From Bacteroidales bacterium (GTDB taxonomy: Bacteria > Bacteroidota > Bacteroidia > Bacteroidales > UBA3663): a stretch of DNA of 51,149 bases. Both the position numbers and the translations under genes were made by a program. Below, piece by piece: positions 16,317 through 24,620 of the stretch. The notes beneath the pieces are model-generated. The model was not told the origin of the DNA, did not search any database, and saw only the letters and a program-made list of their open reading frames with translations. The DNA lies in contig SFEH01000002.1 of assembly GCA_004557315.1 (NCBI GenBank), positions 1 through 51,149 of the forward strand, in the 5' to 3' direction. The first letter of the stretch is position 1; every line of letters starts with the position of its first letter.

Positions 16317-17474
16317 TTATCCGAGGAATGCAAGTAGCACACCGGCTGCCACTGCCGATCCGATTACACCAGCAACGTTAGGTCCCATTGCATGCATGAG
16401 GAGATAGTTGGTGTTGTCATATTTTAGTCCAACCTCTTGTGAGATGCGTGCAGCATCAGGAACAGCCGAAACTCCTGCATTGCCGATGAGTGGGTTAATC
16501 TTGTTTTCATCTTTGAGGAAGAGGTTGAAGAACTTCACAAAGAGTACACCGCTGGCTGTGGCAATCAGGAATGAAAGTGCACCGAGACCGAAAATCTCAA
16601 GAGAGTCGAGCGTGAGGAAGGTGCTGGCCTGAGTAGAGCAACCCACAGTGAAACCGAGTAGGATGGTCACGATGTCGATGAGCGGACCTTTGGCTGTGTC
16701 GGCAAGTCGTTTGCAGACACCACACTCCTTAAGGATGTTGCCAAAGAAGAGCATACCGAGCAAAGGCAAGCCTGATGGGATGATCCATGTCGTGAGGATA
16801 AGACCCATTATAGGGAAGATGACCTTTTGCTTCTTGCTTACGGCTCCTGGAGCCTTCATCTTGATGCGGCGTTCCTTGTCGGTTGTGAGCATCTTCATGA
16901 TAGGTGGCTGAAACACTGGTATCAGTGCCATGTATGAATAGGCTGCCACGGCAATGGCACCCATAAGATGTGGAGCGAGCTTGCTTGAAAGGAAGATGGC
17001 AGTAGGACCGTCGGCACCACCGATGATGCCAATGGCACCCGCCTCAAGAGGATTGAAGCCAAGTGCAAGGGCAATGGCATATGCTCCAAAAATGCCGAAC
17101 TGCGCTGCAGCACCTACAAGAACAAGCTTAGGGTTGGCGATAAGAGCCGAGAAGTCGGTCATTGCACCAATGCCAAGGAAGATGAGTGGCGGATACCAGC
17201 CTTGCTTCACACCACTATATAATATATTAAGGACAGAACCTTCTTCGTAAATACCTATGCGGAGTCCAGCCTCAAGAGGGAAAGGAATGTTTCCGACAAG
17301 AATACCGAAACCGATTGGGATGAGGAGCATTGGCTCGAAATGCTTCGCAACAGCGAGATAGATGAAGATGCAACCTACGATGGTCATCAAAACATTGCCA
17401 AGTTCAACATTGGCAAAACCTGTATAACTCCAGAGATAACTTAGATTGTCGAGAAAGAATTCTACTTTTTCCAT
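16317..17474 (-). CDS. oadB: Sodium-pumping decarboxylase beta subunit (OadB/MmdB-like)
   Basis: Integral membrane subunit of Na+-translocating carboxylic-acid decarboxylases (oxaloacetate, methylmalonyl-CoA or glutaconyl-CoA), coupling decarboxylation of carboxybiotin to sodium export. 385 residues with about nine membrane segments. The ion-path motif IGGADGPTAIF with Asp155 and the later GNAGVSAVPDAARI block are diagnostic. No alpha (carboxyltransferase) or biotin-carrier gene is adjacent, so the substrate cannot be decided; the partners must lie elsewhere. The start codon is only 16 nt from the end of tRNA-Arg on the same strand. Confidence 0.92.
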   Translation of the reverse strand: MEKVEFFLDNLSYLWSYTGFANVELGNVLMTIVGCIFIYLAVAKHFEPMLLIPIGFGILVGNIPFPLEAGLRIGIYEEGSVLNILYSGVKQGWYPPLIFLGIGAMTDFSALIANPKLVLVGAAAQFGIFGAYAIALALGFNPLEAGAIGIIGGADGPTAIFLSSKLAPHLMGAIAVAAYSYMALIPVFQPPIMKMLTTDKERRIKMKAPGAVSKKQKVIFPIMGLILTTWIIPSGLPLLGMLFFGNILKECGVCKRLADTAKGPLIDIVTILLGFTVGCSTQASTFLTLDSLEIFGLGALSFLIATASGVLFVKFFNLFLKDENKINPLIGNAGVSAVPDAARISQEVGLKYDNTNYLLMHAMGPNVAGVIGSAVAAGVLLAFLG

Positions 17475-17490
17475 GTTTGTTTTTAATATG

Positions 17491-17562
17491 TATCCAGGCT
17501 GGGAATCGAACCCAGATCAAAGGTTTAGGAAACCTCCGTTCTATCCATTGAACTACCCAGAC
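17491..17562 (-). tRNA. tRNA-Arg, anticodon CCT
   Basis: 72-nt tRNA. The acceptor stem is GTCTGGG / CCTGGAT (several G-U pairs), the T arm is CTGGG-TTCGATT-CCCAG, and the anticodon arm is GAGGT-TTCCTAA-ACCTT with CCT in the loop, reading AGG. The discriminator base is A and CCA is not encoded. Confidence 0.93.
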
Positions 17563-17600
17563 AAAAAGGCAATGGTGGCAAATTAGCCGAAATTGCGACG

Positions 17601-17631
17601 CAAAGATAGTAAATTATTGGTGAAGTACAAA
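17601..17631 (-). promoter_or_regulatory. Promoter of the tRNA-Arg-oadB-mscL unit
   Basis: On the minus strand TTTG (17628-17631), 19 bp, then TATCTTTG (17601-17608). This is the only consensus promoter seen upstream of the tRNA and oadB. It is back-to-back with the ruvB promoter, 16 bp away. Confidence 0.78.
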
Positions 17632-17647
17632 ACAATTGGGCTTTTTT

Positions 17648-17679
17648 TTTGGCAGTATCAACTTTTTGTGCTATTTTTG
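17648..17679 (+). promoter_or_regulatory. Promoter of ruvB
   Basis: TTTG (17648-17651), 20 bp, then TATTTTTG (17672-17679). It lies 34 nt upstream of the chosen ruvB start and inside the longer possible reading frame, which argues against the more upstream start. Confidence 0.7.
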
Positions 17680-17713
17680 CATCAATAGTCGCATGACTTT
17701 TGTACAAGAAATT

Positions 17714-18757
17714 ATGGATAACAGTTTTGATATAAGAAATGCCCGCAGTGCATCTGAACAGGAAAAGGAGGTCGAAAAGGCACTCCGTCCGCTGTCTTTC
17801 GATGACTTTTCGGGACAGGATAAGGTGATTGAGAACCTCAGGATTTTCGTTGCTGCTGCCAGAATGCGCGGCGAGGCTCTCGACCACACTCTCTTTCATG
17901 GCCCTCCAGGTCTTGGCAAGACCACTCTCTCCAATATCATAGCCAATGAACTTGGAGTCGGTTTCAAGGTGACTTCGGGCCCAGTGCTCGACAAGCCTGG
18001 GGATTTGGCGGGTCTGCTGACATCTCTCGAACGCAATGACGTGCTCTTCATCGATGAGATTCACCGCTTGTCGCCAATCGTCGAGGAGTATCTCTACAGT
18101 GCGATGGAGGATTATCGCATAGATATTATGATTGACAAAGGCCCGGCTGCCCGCAGCATCCAGATCGACCTTGCTCCGTTCACTCTGATTGGTGCAACAA
18201 CTCGAAGCGGACTGCTGACAGCTCCTTTGAGAGCGCGTTTCGGCATAAACATGCATCTTGAGTATTACGATACGGAGGTGCTGGCACAGATCGTTGGCCG
18301 TTCGGCATCGATTCTCGGCATGCGTTGCACCGAAGAGGCAGCCATTGAAGTCGCTCTCCGTAGCCGCGGCACTCCGCGTATCGCCAATGCCTTGCTGCGT
18401 CGAGTGCGTGATTTTGCTATGGTCAAGGGCGAGGGAATAATCGATATCAAGATTGCAAAGTTCGCTCTTGAGGCTCTTGGTGTCGATAAGTATGGTCTTG
18501 ACGAGATCGACAACAAGCTTCTCACTACTATCATCGATAAGTTCAACGGCGGTCCGGTGGGTCTGACCACTATTGCCACTGCATTGGGAGAGGATAGCGG
18601 TACGGTTGAAGATGTCTATGAGCCATATCTCATCAAGGAAGGCTTCATCAAGCGCACGCCTCGCGGACGAGAGACAACCCTCCTTGCATACAAACATCTG
18701 AATAGGGAAATCCCTCGCAAGTTCCTTGCCGAGGATTCTCAGGCAACACTTTTCTGA
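17714..18757 (+). CDS. ruvB: Holliday junction branch migration ATPase RuvB
   Basis: Hexameric AAA+ motor that drives branch migration with RuvA, 347 residues. Walker A GPPGLGKT is at residues 63-70, Walker B reads VLFIDEIHRL, sensor 1 is GATTRSG, the arginine-finger block is APLRARFG, and the winged-helix end has YEPYLIKEGFIKRTPRGRE. The ATG at 17714 is preferred because MDNSFDIRN fits the family N-terminus and the promoter lies just upstream; starts at 17693 or 17636 are less likely. The next gene starts one base after its stop. Confidence 0.95.
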   Translation: MDNSFDIRNARSASEQEKEVEKALRPLSFDDFSGQDKVIENLRIFVAAARMRGEALDHTLFHGPPGLGKTTLSNIIANELGVGFKVTSGPVLDKPGDLAGLLTSLERNDVLFIDEIHRLSPIVEEYLYSAMEDYRIDIMIDKGPAARSIQIDLAPFTLIGATTRSGLLTAPLRARFGINMHLEYYDTEVLAQIVGRSASILGMRCTEEAAIEVALRSRGTPRIANALLRRVRDFAMVKGEGIIDIKIAKFALEALGVDKYGLDEIDNKLLTTIIDKFNGGPVGLTTIATALGEDSGTVEDVYEPYLIKEGFIKRTPRGRETTLLAYKHLNREIPRKFLAEDSQATLF

Positions 18758-18758
18758 T

Positions 18759-20279
18759 ATGCTACTGAAAACTCTTTTCAAGGATACTGCCCTGTATGGA
18801 CTTCCGTCTATCGTGGGCAGGTTTCTCAATTATCTTCTGGTCATTCTCTATACAGCGGTCATGCCTGCCTCTTCGGGCGAGTATGGAGTCGTGACCAATC
18901 TGTATGCGTTCACCGCGTTGATTCTTGTCTTCCTTACCTTTGGTATGGAGACGACACTCTTCCGCTTTGCCAATAAGCAGGAAGAAAACCCGATGCACGT
19001 CTATTCGACCGCTTTGATTACTGTCGGCAGCCTGTCATTGGGCTTCCTGATTTTGGTGTTGGCGTTCCTCAGTCCGCTTGCCGATTGGCTGGGTTATTCC
19101 GATCATCCAGAGTACATTGCCATCATGGCTCTGATCGTGGCTGTCGATTCTTTTGCCTGCATTCCGTTTGTCTATCTTCGCTATCTTCAGAAAGCCAAGA
19201 AGTTTGCGTGCCTTAAGATGCTCAATATCCTGGTCAACATCGCGCTCAACCTGTTCGTGTTCCTTGTTTGTCCAAAGATATATGAGTCGCATCCGTCGTG
19301 GATCAGTTGGTTCTACAATGCCGATTACCTTGCAGGCTATGTCTTTGTCATCAATCTTATCACGAGTATAGTGACCTTGTGTTTGCTTTTCAAGGAATGG
19401 ATGCCTGGCGGCCAGTTCAAGGCATCTGACGGAACGGTCTATCGGTTCCGTTATGTCTGGGATAGACAGCTATTCCATAGGATGTTCAGATATAGCTATC
19501 CTATTCTCATCCTTGGCGTTGCAGGAATACTTAATCAGACGCTCGACAAGATTATCTATCGTTTCCTTGTTCCAGGACTCGAAGGCGAACAGCAGTTAGG
19601 CATCTATGGCGCATGTTTCAGGATTGCCATGATCATGGCTATGTTCACTCAGGCATTCCGATTTGCATACGAACCGATTATTTTCAACAAGTCGAAAGAT
19701 AAGAAAGATGTGGTAGAGACCAATGCCCTCGGCATGAAATACTTCATCCTCGTCTCGCTTCTCGGTTTTCTTGCTGTGATGGCATGGATCGATGTGCTGA
19801 AAGTCATCATCATACGCGACCATGGCTATTGGGCAGGCTTGAGGGTTGTGCCTATCGTTATGGCGGCAGAGATCATGATGGGCATATATTTCAATCTGTC
19901 GTTCTGGTACAAGCTCATCGACAAGACGCTGTGGGGAGCGCTGTTCTCGGTAGTCGGCTGCCTCGTGCTTTGTGCTGTCAATGTGCTGTTCGTGCCTCAA
20001 TATGGCTATATTGCATGTGCATGGGGAGGATTCGCTGGTTATGCCACCTGTATGCTGCTCAGTTATTTTGTCGGACAGAAGAAGAATCCTATCCCATACG
20101 ACCTGAAATCGATCTCAGGTTATGTGCTGCTTGCCGCTGTGTTGTATGCAGCGATGGAGATTATCCCATTCACGGGTGCATTGGGCATAGTGTGCAAGAC
20201 TCTGCTTCTTTGTGTCTATGCAGGAGTGCTGTTGTACAAGGATATGCCTGTCTGGCGTTTGCTGAAAAAGAAAAAATAA
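18759..20279 (+). CDS. Oligosaccharide flippase-like membrane protein
   Basis: Polysaccharide export/flippase protein of the MOP superfamily (Wzx-like), 506 residues with about 14 predicted membrane segments. The N-terminus reads FKDTALYGLPSIVGRFLNYL, typical of lipopolysaccharide or capsule flippases in Bacteroidota, followed by ASSGEYGVVTNLYA. It probably moves a lipid-linked sugar across the inner membrane; the substrate is unknown and no glycosyltransferase is nearby. The ATG at 18759 is one base after the ruvB stop (TGATATG), indicating translational coupling with ruvB; this pairing of a repair gene with a flippase is positional, not functional. Confidence 0.88.
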   Translation: MLLKTLFKDTALYGLPSIVGRFLNYLLVILYTAVMPASSGEYGVVTNLYAFTALILVFLTFGMETTLFRFANKQEENPMHVYSTALITVGSLSLGFLILVLAFLSPLADWLGYSDHPEYIAIMALIVAVDSFACIPFVYLRYLQKAKKFACLKMLNILVNIALNLFVFLVCPKIYESHPSWISWFYNADYLAGYVFVINLITSIVTLCLLFKEWMPGGQFKASDGTVYRFRYVWDRQLFHRMFRYSYPILILGVAGILNQTLDKIIYRFLVPGLEGEQQLGIYGACFRIAMIMAMFTQAFRFAYEPIIFNKSKDKKDVVETNALGMKYFILVSLLGFLAVMAWIDVLKVIIIRDHGYWAGLRVVPIVMAAEIMMGIYFNLSFWYKLIDKTLWGALFSVVGCLVLCAVNVLFVPQYGYIACAWGGFAGYATCMLLSYFVGQKKNPIPYDLKSISGYVLLAAVLYAAMEIIPFTGALGIVCKTLLLCVYAGVLLYKDMPVWRLLKKKK

Positions 20280-20326
20280 GGTTGTGGATTGACAAATAGT
20301 GATTTTTGACCAATAAAAGAAAACGA

Positions 20327-20372
20327 AAATATCAGAATTAACATTTATTATTTGTGTGTTTTTCTGATATTT
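20327..20372. repeat. Inverted repeat spanning the SUMF1/GH127 promoter
   Basis: Perfect 11-bp arms AAATATCAGAA (20327-20337) and TTCTGATATTT (20362-20372) with a 24-nt spacer. The spacer contains the TTTG -33 box and the right arm ends two bases before the -7 box, so this is an operator-like site. Confidence 0.8.
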
Positions 20373-20382
20373 ACTATCTTTG
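20351..20382 (+). promoter_or_regulatory. Promoter of the SUMF1-GH127 operon
   Basis: TTTG (20351-20354), 20 bp, then TATCTTTG (20375-20382). It lies 24 nt before the ATG at 20407. Confidence 0.8.
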
Positions 20383-20406
20383 CGAAGTATTAATCAATAA
20401 TTGAAA

Positions 20407-21471
20407 ATGAAAAATCTATTCAGGATACTACTTTTGAGCCTTGCTGCTTCGTCAGCCATGTTTGTGTCGTGTGATGAAAGTGATCATAATGTCAAGATCA
20501 GTACTGAACAGTTCCCTGTTGGTACCGTATCATGGGCTTCGGACGTGACTGCCGAACAGAAAGCGGTGATTTCCGAACTTATCAACAGCTTGGTGTGTGT
20601 CGAAGAGACGGAGTTCTATATGGGAGCACAGGCAAAGACCTATACTCGTCCTAACTTTCATTCAGCCTATTCGAGCAAGGATACTGTCTGGGACTCAAAT
20701 ATCGCAGTTCTCGAGGATACTCTTTCAAAGAAACTCGGTAAGTTCCCATATTGTCTGGTTTATTACAACAACGGTATTCCAGTAGGCCCTGTTGTGAAAA
20801 TCAAGATGCCAAGCTATTATATTGGCAAGTTCGAGGTTACTCAGGGTCAATGGGATGCCGTGATGGATCGTCGTCCGACTGGTACATATTGCAAAGTAGA
20901 AGAGCTCGATGGCACAGCAGCTTGGTACAAAGAGACAGGTCTCGGAGACAATGTGGCTGCTTACAACATCTCGTATGACGATGCTGTTGAGTTCTGTGAG
21001 ACACTTAGCATGAAGACTGGCTTGAATTTCCGTTTGCCTACCGAAGCAGAATGGGAATGTGCAGCCCGTGGTGGAAAAGCAACACGTGGATACAGCTATA
21101 GCGGTTCGGACTCTTATTCGGAAGTAGCCTGGAACTATTACAACGCATGCAAGGGACTCGGAAGCGAGAACTATGGAGTACATGCCGGTGGTGAGCTGAA
21201 GCCAAACGAACTTGGTATCTATGACATGAGTGGCAACGTGTCGGAATGGGTCGCAAATTCATACTACTGGTATGACTATCATGACGACGTTAACCCAAAG
21301 GGAAAGATGGGAGGCGACACTCTGATACTGAGAGGCGGAAGCTGGGTGCAGAAGAAATCAAATGAGTTCTATCCAGCCAACCGCAGGAAGTTCATCCAGA
21401 GTTCTTACAGTGATGAGAGCTTCCTTGATGCGATTGCTTACTGCGGTTTCCGCATCGTTCTGTCAAAATAA
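20407..21471 (+). CDS. SUMF1/FGE-domain lipoprotein
   Basis: Outer-membrane or periplasmic lipoprotein of 354 residues. The signal peptide ends FVSC with acylated C22. The C-terminal two thirds is a formylglycine-generating-enzyme-like (SUMF1) domain: YYIGKFEVTQGQWDAVM, NISYDDAVEFCETL, FRLPTEAEWECAARGG, NELGIYDMSGNVSEWV and ILRGGSW. In true FGE the region after RGGSW carries the catalytic cysteines; here it reads VQKKSNEFYPANRR with none, so sulfatase-activating activity is unlikely, and the fold probably serves binding or another role, as in many gliding/SUMF1-type proteins of Bacteroidota. It sits 9 nt upstream of the GH127 gene in one operon. The start is ATG 20407; a TTG two codons upstream is less likely. 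Confidence 0.87.
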   Translation: MKNLFRILLLSLAASSAMFVSCDESDHNVKISTEQFPVGTVSWASDVTAEQKAVISELINSLVCVEETEFYMGAQAKTYTRPNFHSAYSSKDTVWDSNIAVLEDTLSKKLGKFPYCLVYYNNGIPVGPVVKIKMPSYYIGKFEVTQGQWDAVMDRRPTGTYCKVEELDGTAAWYKETGLGDNVAAYNISYDDAVEFCETLSMKTGLNFRLPTEAEWECAARGGKATRGYSYSGSDSYSEVAWNYYNACKGLGSENYGVHAGGELKPNELGIYDMSGNVSEWVANSYYWYDYHDDVNPKGKMGGDTLILRGGSWVQKKSNEFYPANRRKFIQSSYSDESFLDAIAYCGFRIVLSK

Positions 21472-21480
21472 CAATTACGC

Positions 21481-24015
21481 ATGAGGCATTATGTCAAATC
21501 TACTATCATTGCCGTTTGTGCCATATTGTGCTGCAACGTAGCACAGGCACAAAGCGCGCTATACTTAACACAGTTTGACCTGCAACAGATTACATTGTTG
21601 CCGAGTGTCTTCAAGACCGCTCAAGACCTTAACTACTCACTGCTCCTGGAATATGATGTCGATCGTCTGCTTACACCTTTTGTGCGTCAGGCAGGATTGA
21701 GCCAGACACTCGACGAGAACAGCAGGTATTATCAGTGGGAATACGAGCATCCTGCCTTTACCAATTTTGCATGGAATCCATCAATGGCGATGGATGGACA
21801 TATTACGGGCCATTACCTCAGTGCTTTGTCTCTCGCTTATGCTTCATGTCACGATGCTGTGGTCAGAGGCAAGCTGAAAGAGCGTCTCGACTATATGGTT
21901 GCTGTGATGAAAGACTGTCAGGATGTTTTCGTCAAGGATCGCAATGGTTTGAAAGGCTACATCGGTGGTAATCCTGACAATGAGATTTGGAAGTCGCTGT
22001 ACTCAGGAGACTATCGCATCTATAACCAGCGAGGCAATTGGGTGCCTCTCTATTGCGCACACAAGACCTTGGCAGGATTACGCGATGCCTTTATCTATGG
22101 AGGCAATGCCGATGCCAAGATCTTGTTCAAGAACATGTGCGACTGGACCATCGAGCTTGTGCATCTCTTTACTTCCGATATTATGGAGATGCAGATCCTT
22201 CAGTGGGAGCCAGGTGCCATCAATGAGGTGCTTGCCGATGCCTACGTCATCTTTGGCGATAACAAGTACATGAAAGCGGCACAGAAATATTCTCATCAGA
22301 TCATGATTGAGAACATGATAGGCGATACCAATAATGACTTTCTTGATGTAAAGCACACCAATGAGTGTACTGCAAAGTTCGAAGGTTTTGCCCGAATAGC
22401 AGAGATAGATGGTGATGACCGCTATCGCAAGTCGAGCCAGAGATATTGGAATGATGTGGTGAAGCGCCGTGCTTCGGCAATAGGTGGAGTAGGAGTCAAT
22501 AACTACTTTACCAACCAAGGCAGGAACAGCAAGTACATCGAAGAGTGTGATGGCCCTGAGTCATGTACTTCTTATAATATGCTTAAACTCACCGAGCGAC
22601 TGTTCTCAAGACTGCGCAATCCTGCCTATTCCGAGTATTATGAGAAGACACTGCTCAATCATATCCTCTCCGCAATCGATCCAGAAACAGGAGGTTATGC
22701 CTACTACACTTCACTTCGTCCTCAGAGCTATCGTATCTATTCGACACCCAATGAGGCAATGTGGTGCTGTGTCGGCACAGGAATGGAGAACCCGTCGAAG
22801 TTTGGAGAGTTCATCTATACCTTGGCACAAGATACACTCTTTGTCAATCTGTTCATAGCGAGCGAACTGTCGGATTCTCACTATGCCCTTCGTCAGGAGA
22901 CCGATTTCCCTTATGGCAACAAGTCGGTCATCACGGTCACTAAAGGAGGTAATTACTCTATTGCAGTGAGACATCCGTCTTGGGTAACGGGCAAATATAA
23001 TATTACTGTCAATGGCAAGGCTCCAAAGAACTTCTATCCAGAGCGAATCAAGCGGGGAGAGACGATGTATATCTCATGTGGCAAATCATGGAAGGCAGGC
23101 GATGTCATTGAAGTGTATTACCCGATGTCATTGGGTATAGACCCATGTCCAGGATCTTCTTATATCTCATTCTCTTTCGGCCCTATGGTACTTGCAGCCA
23201 TCACCTCTTCCAACCAGCAGGGGCACGAGCTTTATGAGGAACTGCCTAATGAATATGCAGGAGAGGGGCAGCGAGACAATTCGCTTGCCAGCAAGATGAA
23301 GAAACTGAGTCTCGCCCAGGCTCCCATGCTGATTTGCGACCAGCAGGAGGTGCCTACACGTCTGCATGTCAAGGATGCCAAGACACTTACCTTCACAATG
23401 GATGTTCATGCTCCTGGATCTCCATGGAAAGAAGTAGAGCTTCGTCCGTTCTTCTCAATTCATCACCAGAGATATACTGTGTATTTCAATCAGCAGACCG
23501 AAAGCGCTTTCATGCGCAGTCCGATGTATAAGTCAGAGTTGAGAAAGATTGAGATAGAAGCTGCAACCTTCGATAAGATCGGAATTGGTGTTGAGGCAAG
23601 CGAGAAGAAACACAACCTCAAGACCAGTGAGACTGCAACAGGTGGTATGCTCAACGACTCTCCGTTCCGCGATTGTCAGCCTAACCAGTGGATTGAGTTC
23701 GACCTCGATTGCGCGAAAGCCGATTCTGTGACATCAGCCAACGATAGCCTCATTCTCCTCTGTCGCTTCTACATAGCAGACAAGGGACGACAGTGCGAAA
23801 TAAAAGTCGATGGAGTGTCGGTGGCAAGATATACGATACCGAGCAGTATTGTTGCCAATGGCAAGGATAAACTCTTTGATCATCCTATCAGCATACCAGC
23901 ATCGCTTGTAAAAGGAAAGAAGAAGATTAGAGTGCGTTTTGCTGCAGGCAAGAGCTTCTCGCCGAAGTTGTTCAACGTCCAGTTGGTGAAGAACATCCCT
24001 CAGCTGTTCTTGTGA
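21481..24015 (+). CDS. GH127-family glycoside hydrolase (beta-L-arabinofuranosidase-like)
   Basis: Secreted glycosidase of 844 residues with a signal peptide cleaved near residue 23 (VAQA-Q). The DUF1680/GH127 catalytic core (about 30-560) shows the zinc/catalytic set known from HypBA1: E360 and C362 in GPESCTSYN, and the adjacent C429-C430 in AMWCCVGTGME, one of which is the nucleophile in the family. The C-terminal part (about 600-844) is beta-rich and probably a carbohydrate-binding or accessory domain. The natural substrate would be beta-L-arabinofuranosides, as in plant glycoproteins, but GH127 members vary. It is co-transcribed with the SUMF1 lipoprotein. Confidence 0.9.
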   Translation: MRHYVKSTIIAVCAILCCNVAQAQSALYLTQFDLQQITLLPSVFKTAQDLNYSLLLEYDVDRLLTPFVRQAGLSQTLDENSRYYQWEYEHPAFTNFAWNPSMAMDGHITGHYLSALSLAYASCHDAVVRGKLKERLDYMVAVMKDCQDVFVKDRNGLKGYIGGNPDNEIWKSLYSGDYRIYNQRGNWVPLYCAHKTLAGLRDAFIYGGNADAKILFKNMCDWTIELVHLFTSDIMEMQILQWEPGAINEVLADAYVIFGDNKYMKAAQKYSHQIMIENMIGDTNNDFLDVKHTNECTAKFEGFARIAEIDGDDRYRKSSQRYWNDVVKRRASAIGGVGVNNYFTNQGRNSKYIEECDGPESCTSYNMLKLTERLFSRLRNPAYSEYYEKTLLNHILSAIDPETGGYAYYTSLRPQSYRIYSTPNEAMWCCVGTGMENPSKFGEFIYTLAQDTLFVNLFIASELSDSHYALRQETDFPYGNKSVITVTKGGNYSIAVRHPSWVTGKYNITVNGKAPKNFYPERIKRGETMYISCGKSWKAGDVIEVYYPMSLGIDPCPGSSYISFSFGPMVLAAITSSNQQGHELYEELPNEYAGEGQRDNSLASKMKKLSLAQAPMLICDQQEVPTRLHVKDAKTLTFTMDVHAPGSPWKEVELRPFFSIHHQRYTVYFNQQTESAFMRSPMYKSELRKIEIEAATFDKIGIGVEASEKKHNLKTSETATGGMLNDSPFRDCQPNQWIEFDLDCAKADSVTSANDSLILLCRFYIADKGRQCEIKVDGVSVARYTIPSSIVANGKDKLFDHPISIPASLVKGKKKIRVRFAAGKSFSPKLFNVQLVKNIPQLFL

Positions 24016-24026
24016 TAGATAACAAT

Positions 24027-24620
24027 TCAAGATATGGAATTCAGTAATTTGTCGATTTGATGAATTACTGAATTTTTTTCGTCATTGATGACCAAGTAGT
24101 CGGCACGACGGTCTTTCTCTTCCTGTGGCATCTGGCTCTCGATGCGGCCCATTACCTGTTCTCGTGTGCTATGGTCACGTGCCGTAGCACGAGCAATGCG
24201 AAGCTCAAGAGGAGAGGTGACGCATATCGTGATGTCGGGAGAAACAAGGTGGTCAAAATGACTTTCGAATAGAATGGCCGATTCGAAGAAAAAGATGCGG
24301 TGCTTGTCATTGAGCATTTGAGCCTTGAGATCGCGGGCAACGGCGGGATGAACCAAGGCATTCATCTGTTGCAGCGCATCGGCATTGCCAAATATCGATG
24401 CTGCAAGATGCTTCTTGTTGAGAGTGCCATCGGCAAAATATGTCTCTTTGCCAAATAGGTCGGTCAGTCCTTCCATAAGTTCCTTGTCAGTGAGCATGAG
24501 CTGCTTGGCGTTGGCATCGCAGTCATAGACCGTAAATCCCATCACCTTCAACAGTTGGCTTACCATCGACTTGCCACATCCAATGCCACCTGTTATGGCT
24601 ATTAGTATCTTGTTATTCAT
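24027..24620 (-). CDS. coaE: Dephospho-CoA kinase
   Basis: Last step of coenzyme A synthesis: phosphorylates the 3'-OH of dephospho-CoA; cytoplasmic, 197 residues. The P-loop GGIGCGKS is at residues 11-18, DADVDCDANAKQL-type substrate block reads VYDCDANAKQLM, and VHPAVARDL is the conserved lid-proximal segment. The start overlaps the end of the YbbR-like gene by 8 nt. Its last codons contain, in the opposite orientation, the terminator of the convergent GH127 gene. Confidence 0.94.
   Translation of the reverse strand: MNNKILIAITGGIGCGKSMVSQLLKVMGFTVYDCDANAKQLMLTDKELMEGLTDLFGKETYFADGTLNKKHLAASIFGNADALQQMNALVHPAVARDLKAQMLNDKHRIFFFESAILFESHFDHLVSPDITICVTSPLELRIARATARDHSTREQVMGRIESQMPQEEKDRRADYLVINDEKNSVIHQIDKLLNSIS
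24038..24079 (+). terminator. Intrinsic terminator of the GH127 operon inside coaE
   Basis: Perfect 12-bp stem AATTCAGTAATT / AATTACTGAATT with a 13-nt loop, followed by seven T residues. It starts 22 nt after the GH127 stop and lies wholly within the antiparallel 3' coding end of coaE. Confidence 0.85.

Noticed and set aside
17491..17562. Integration site (attB) in tRNA-Arg
   Set aside because: No integrase gene and no direct repeat of the tRNA 3' end is visible nearby; both sides are core genes.
17525..18829. 434-codon reading frame on the minus strand across ruvB
   Set aside because: It is antisense to a clear ruvB, covers a tRNA and both promoters, and its translation has no recognisable domain; ruvB codon pattern explains it.
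20407..21471. Active formylglycine-generating enzyme
   Set aside because: The catalytic cysteines expected after RGGSW are missing and no sulfatase gene is near.
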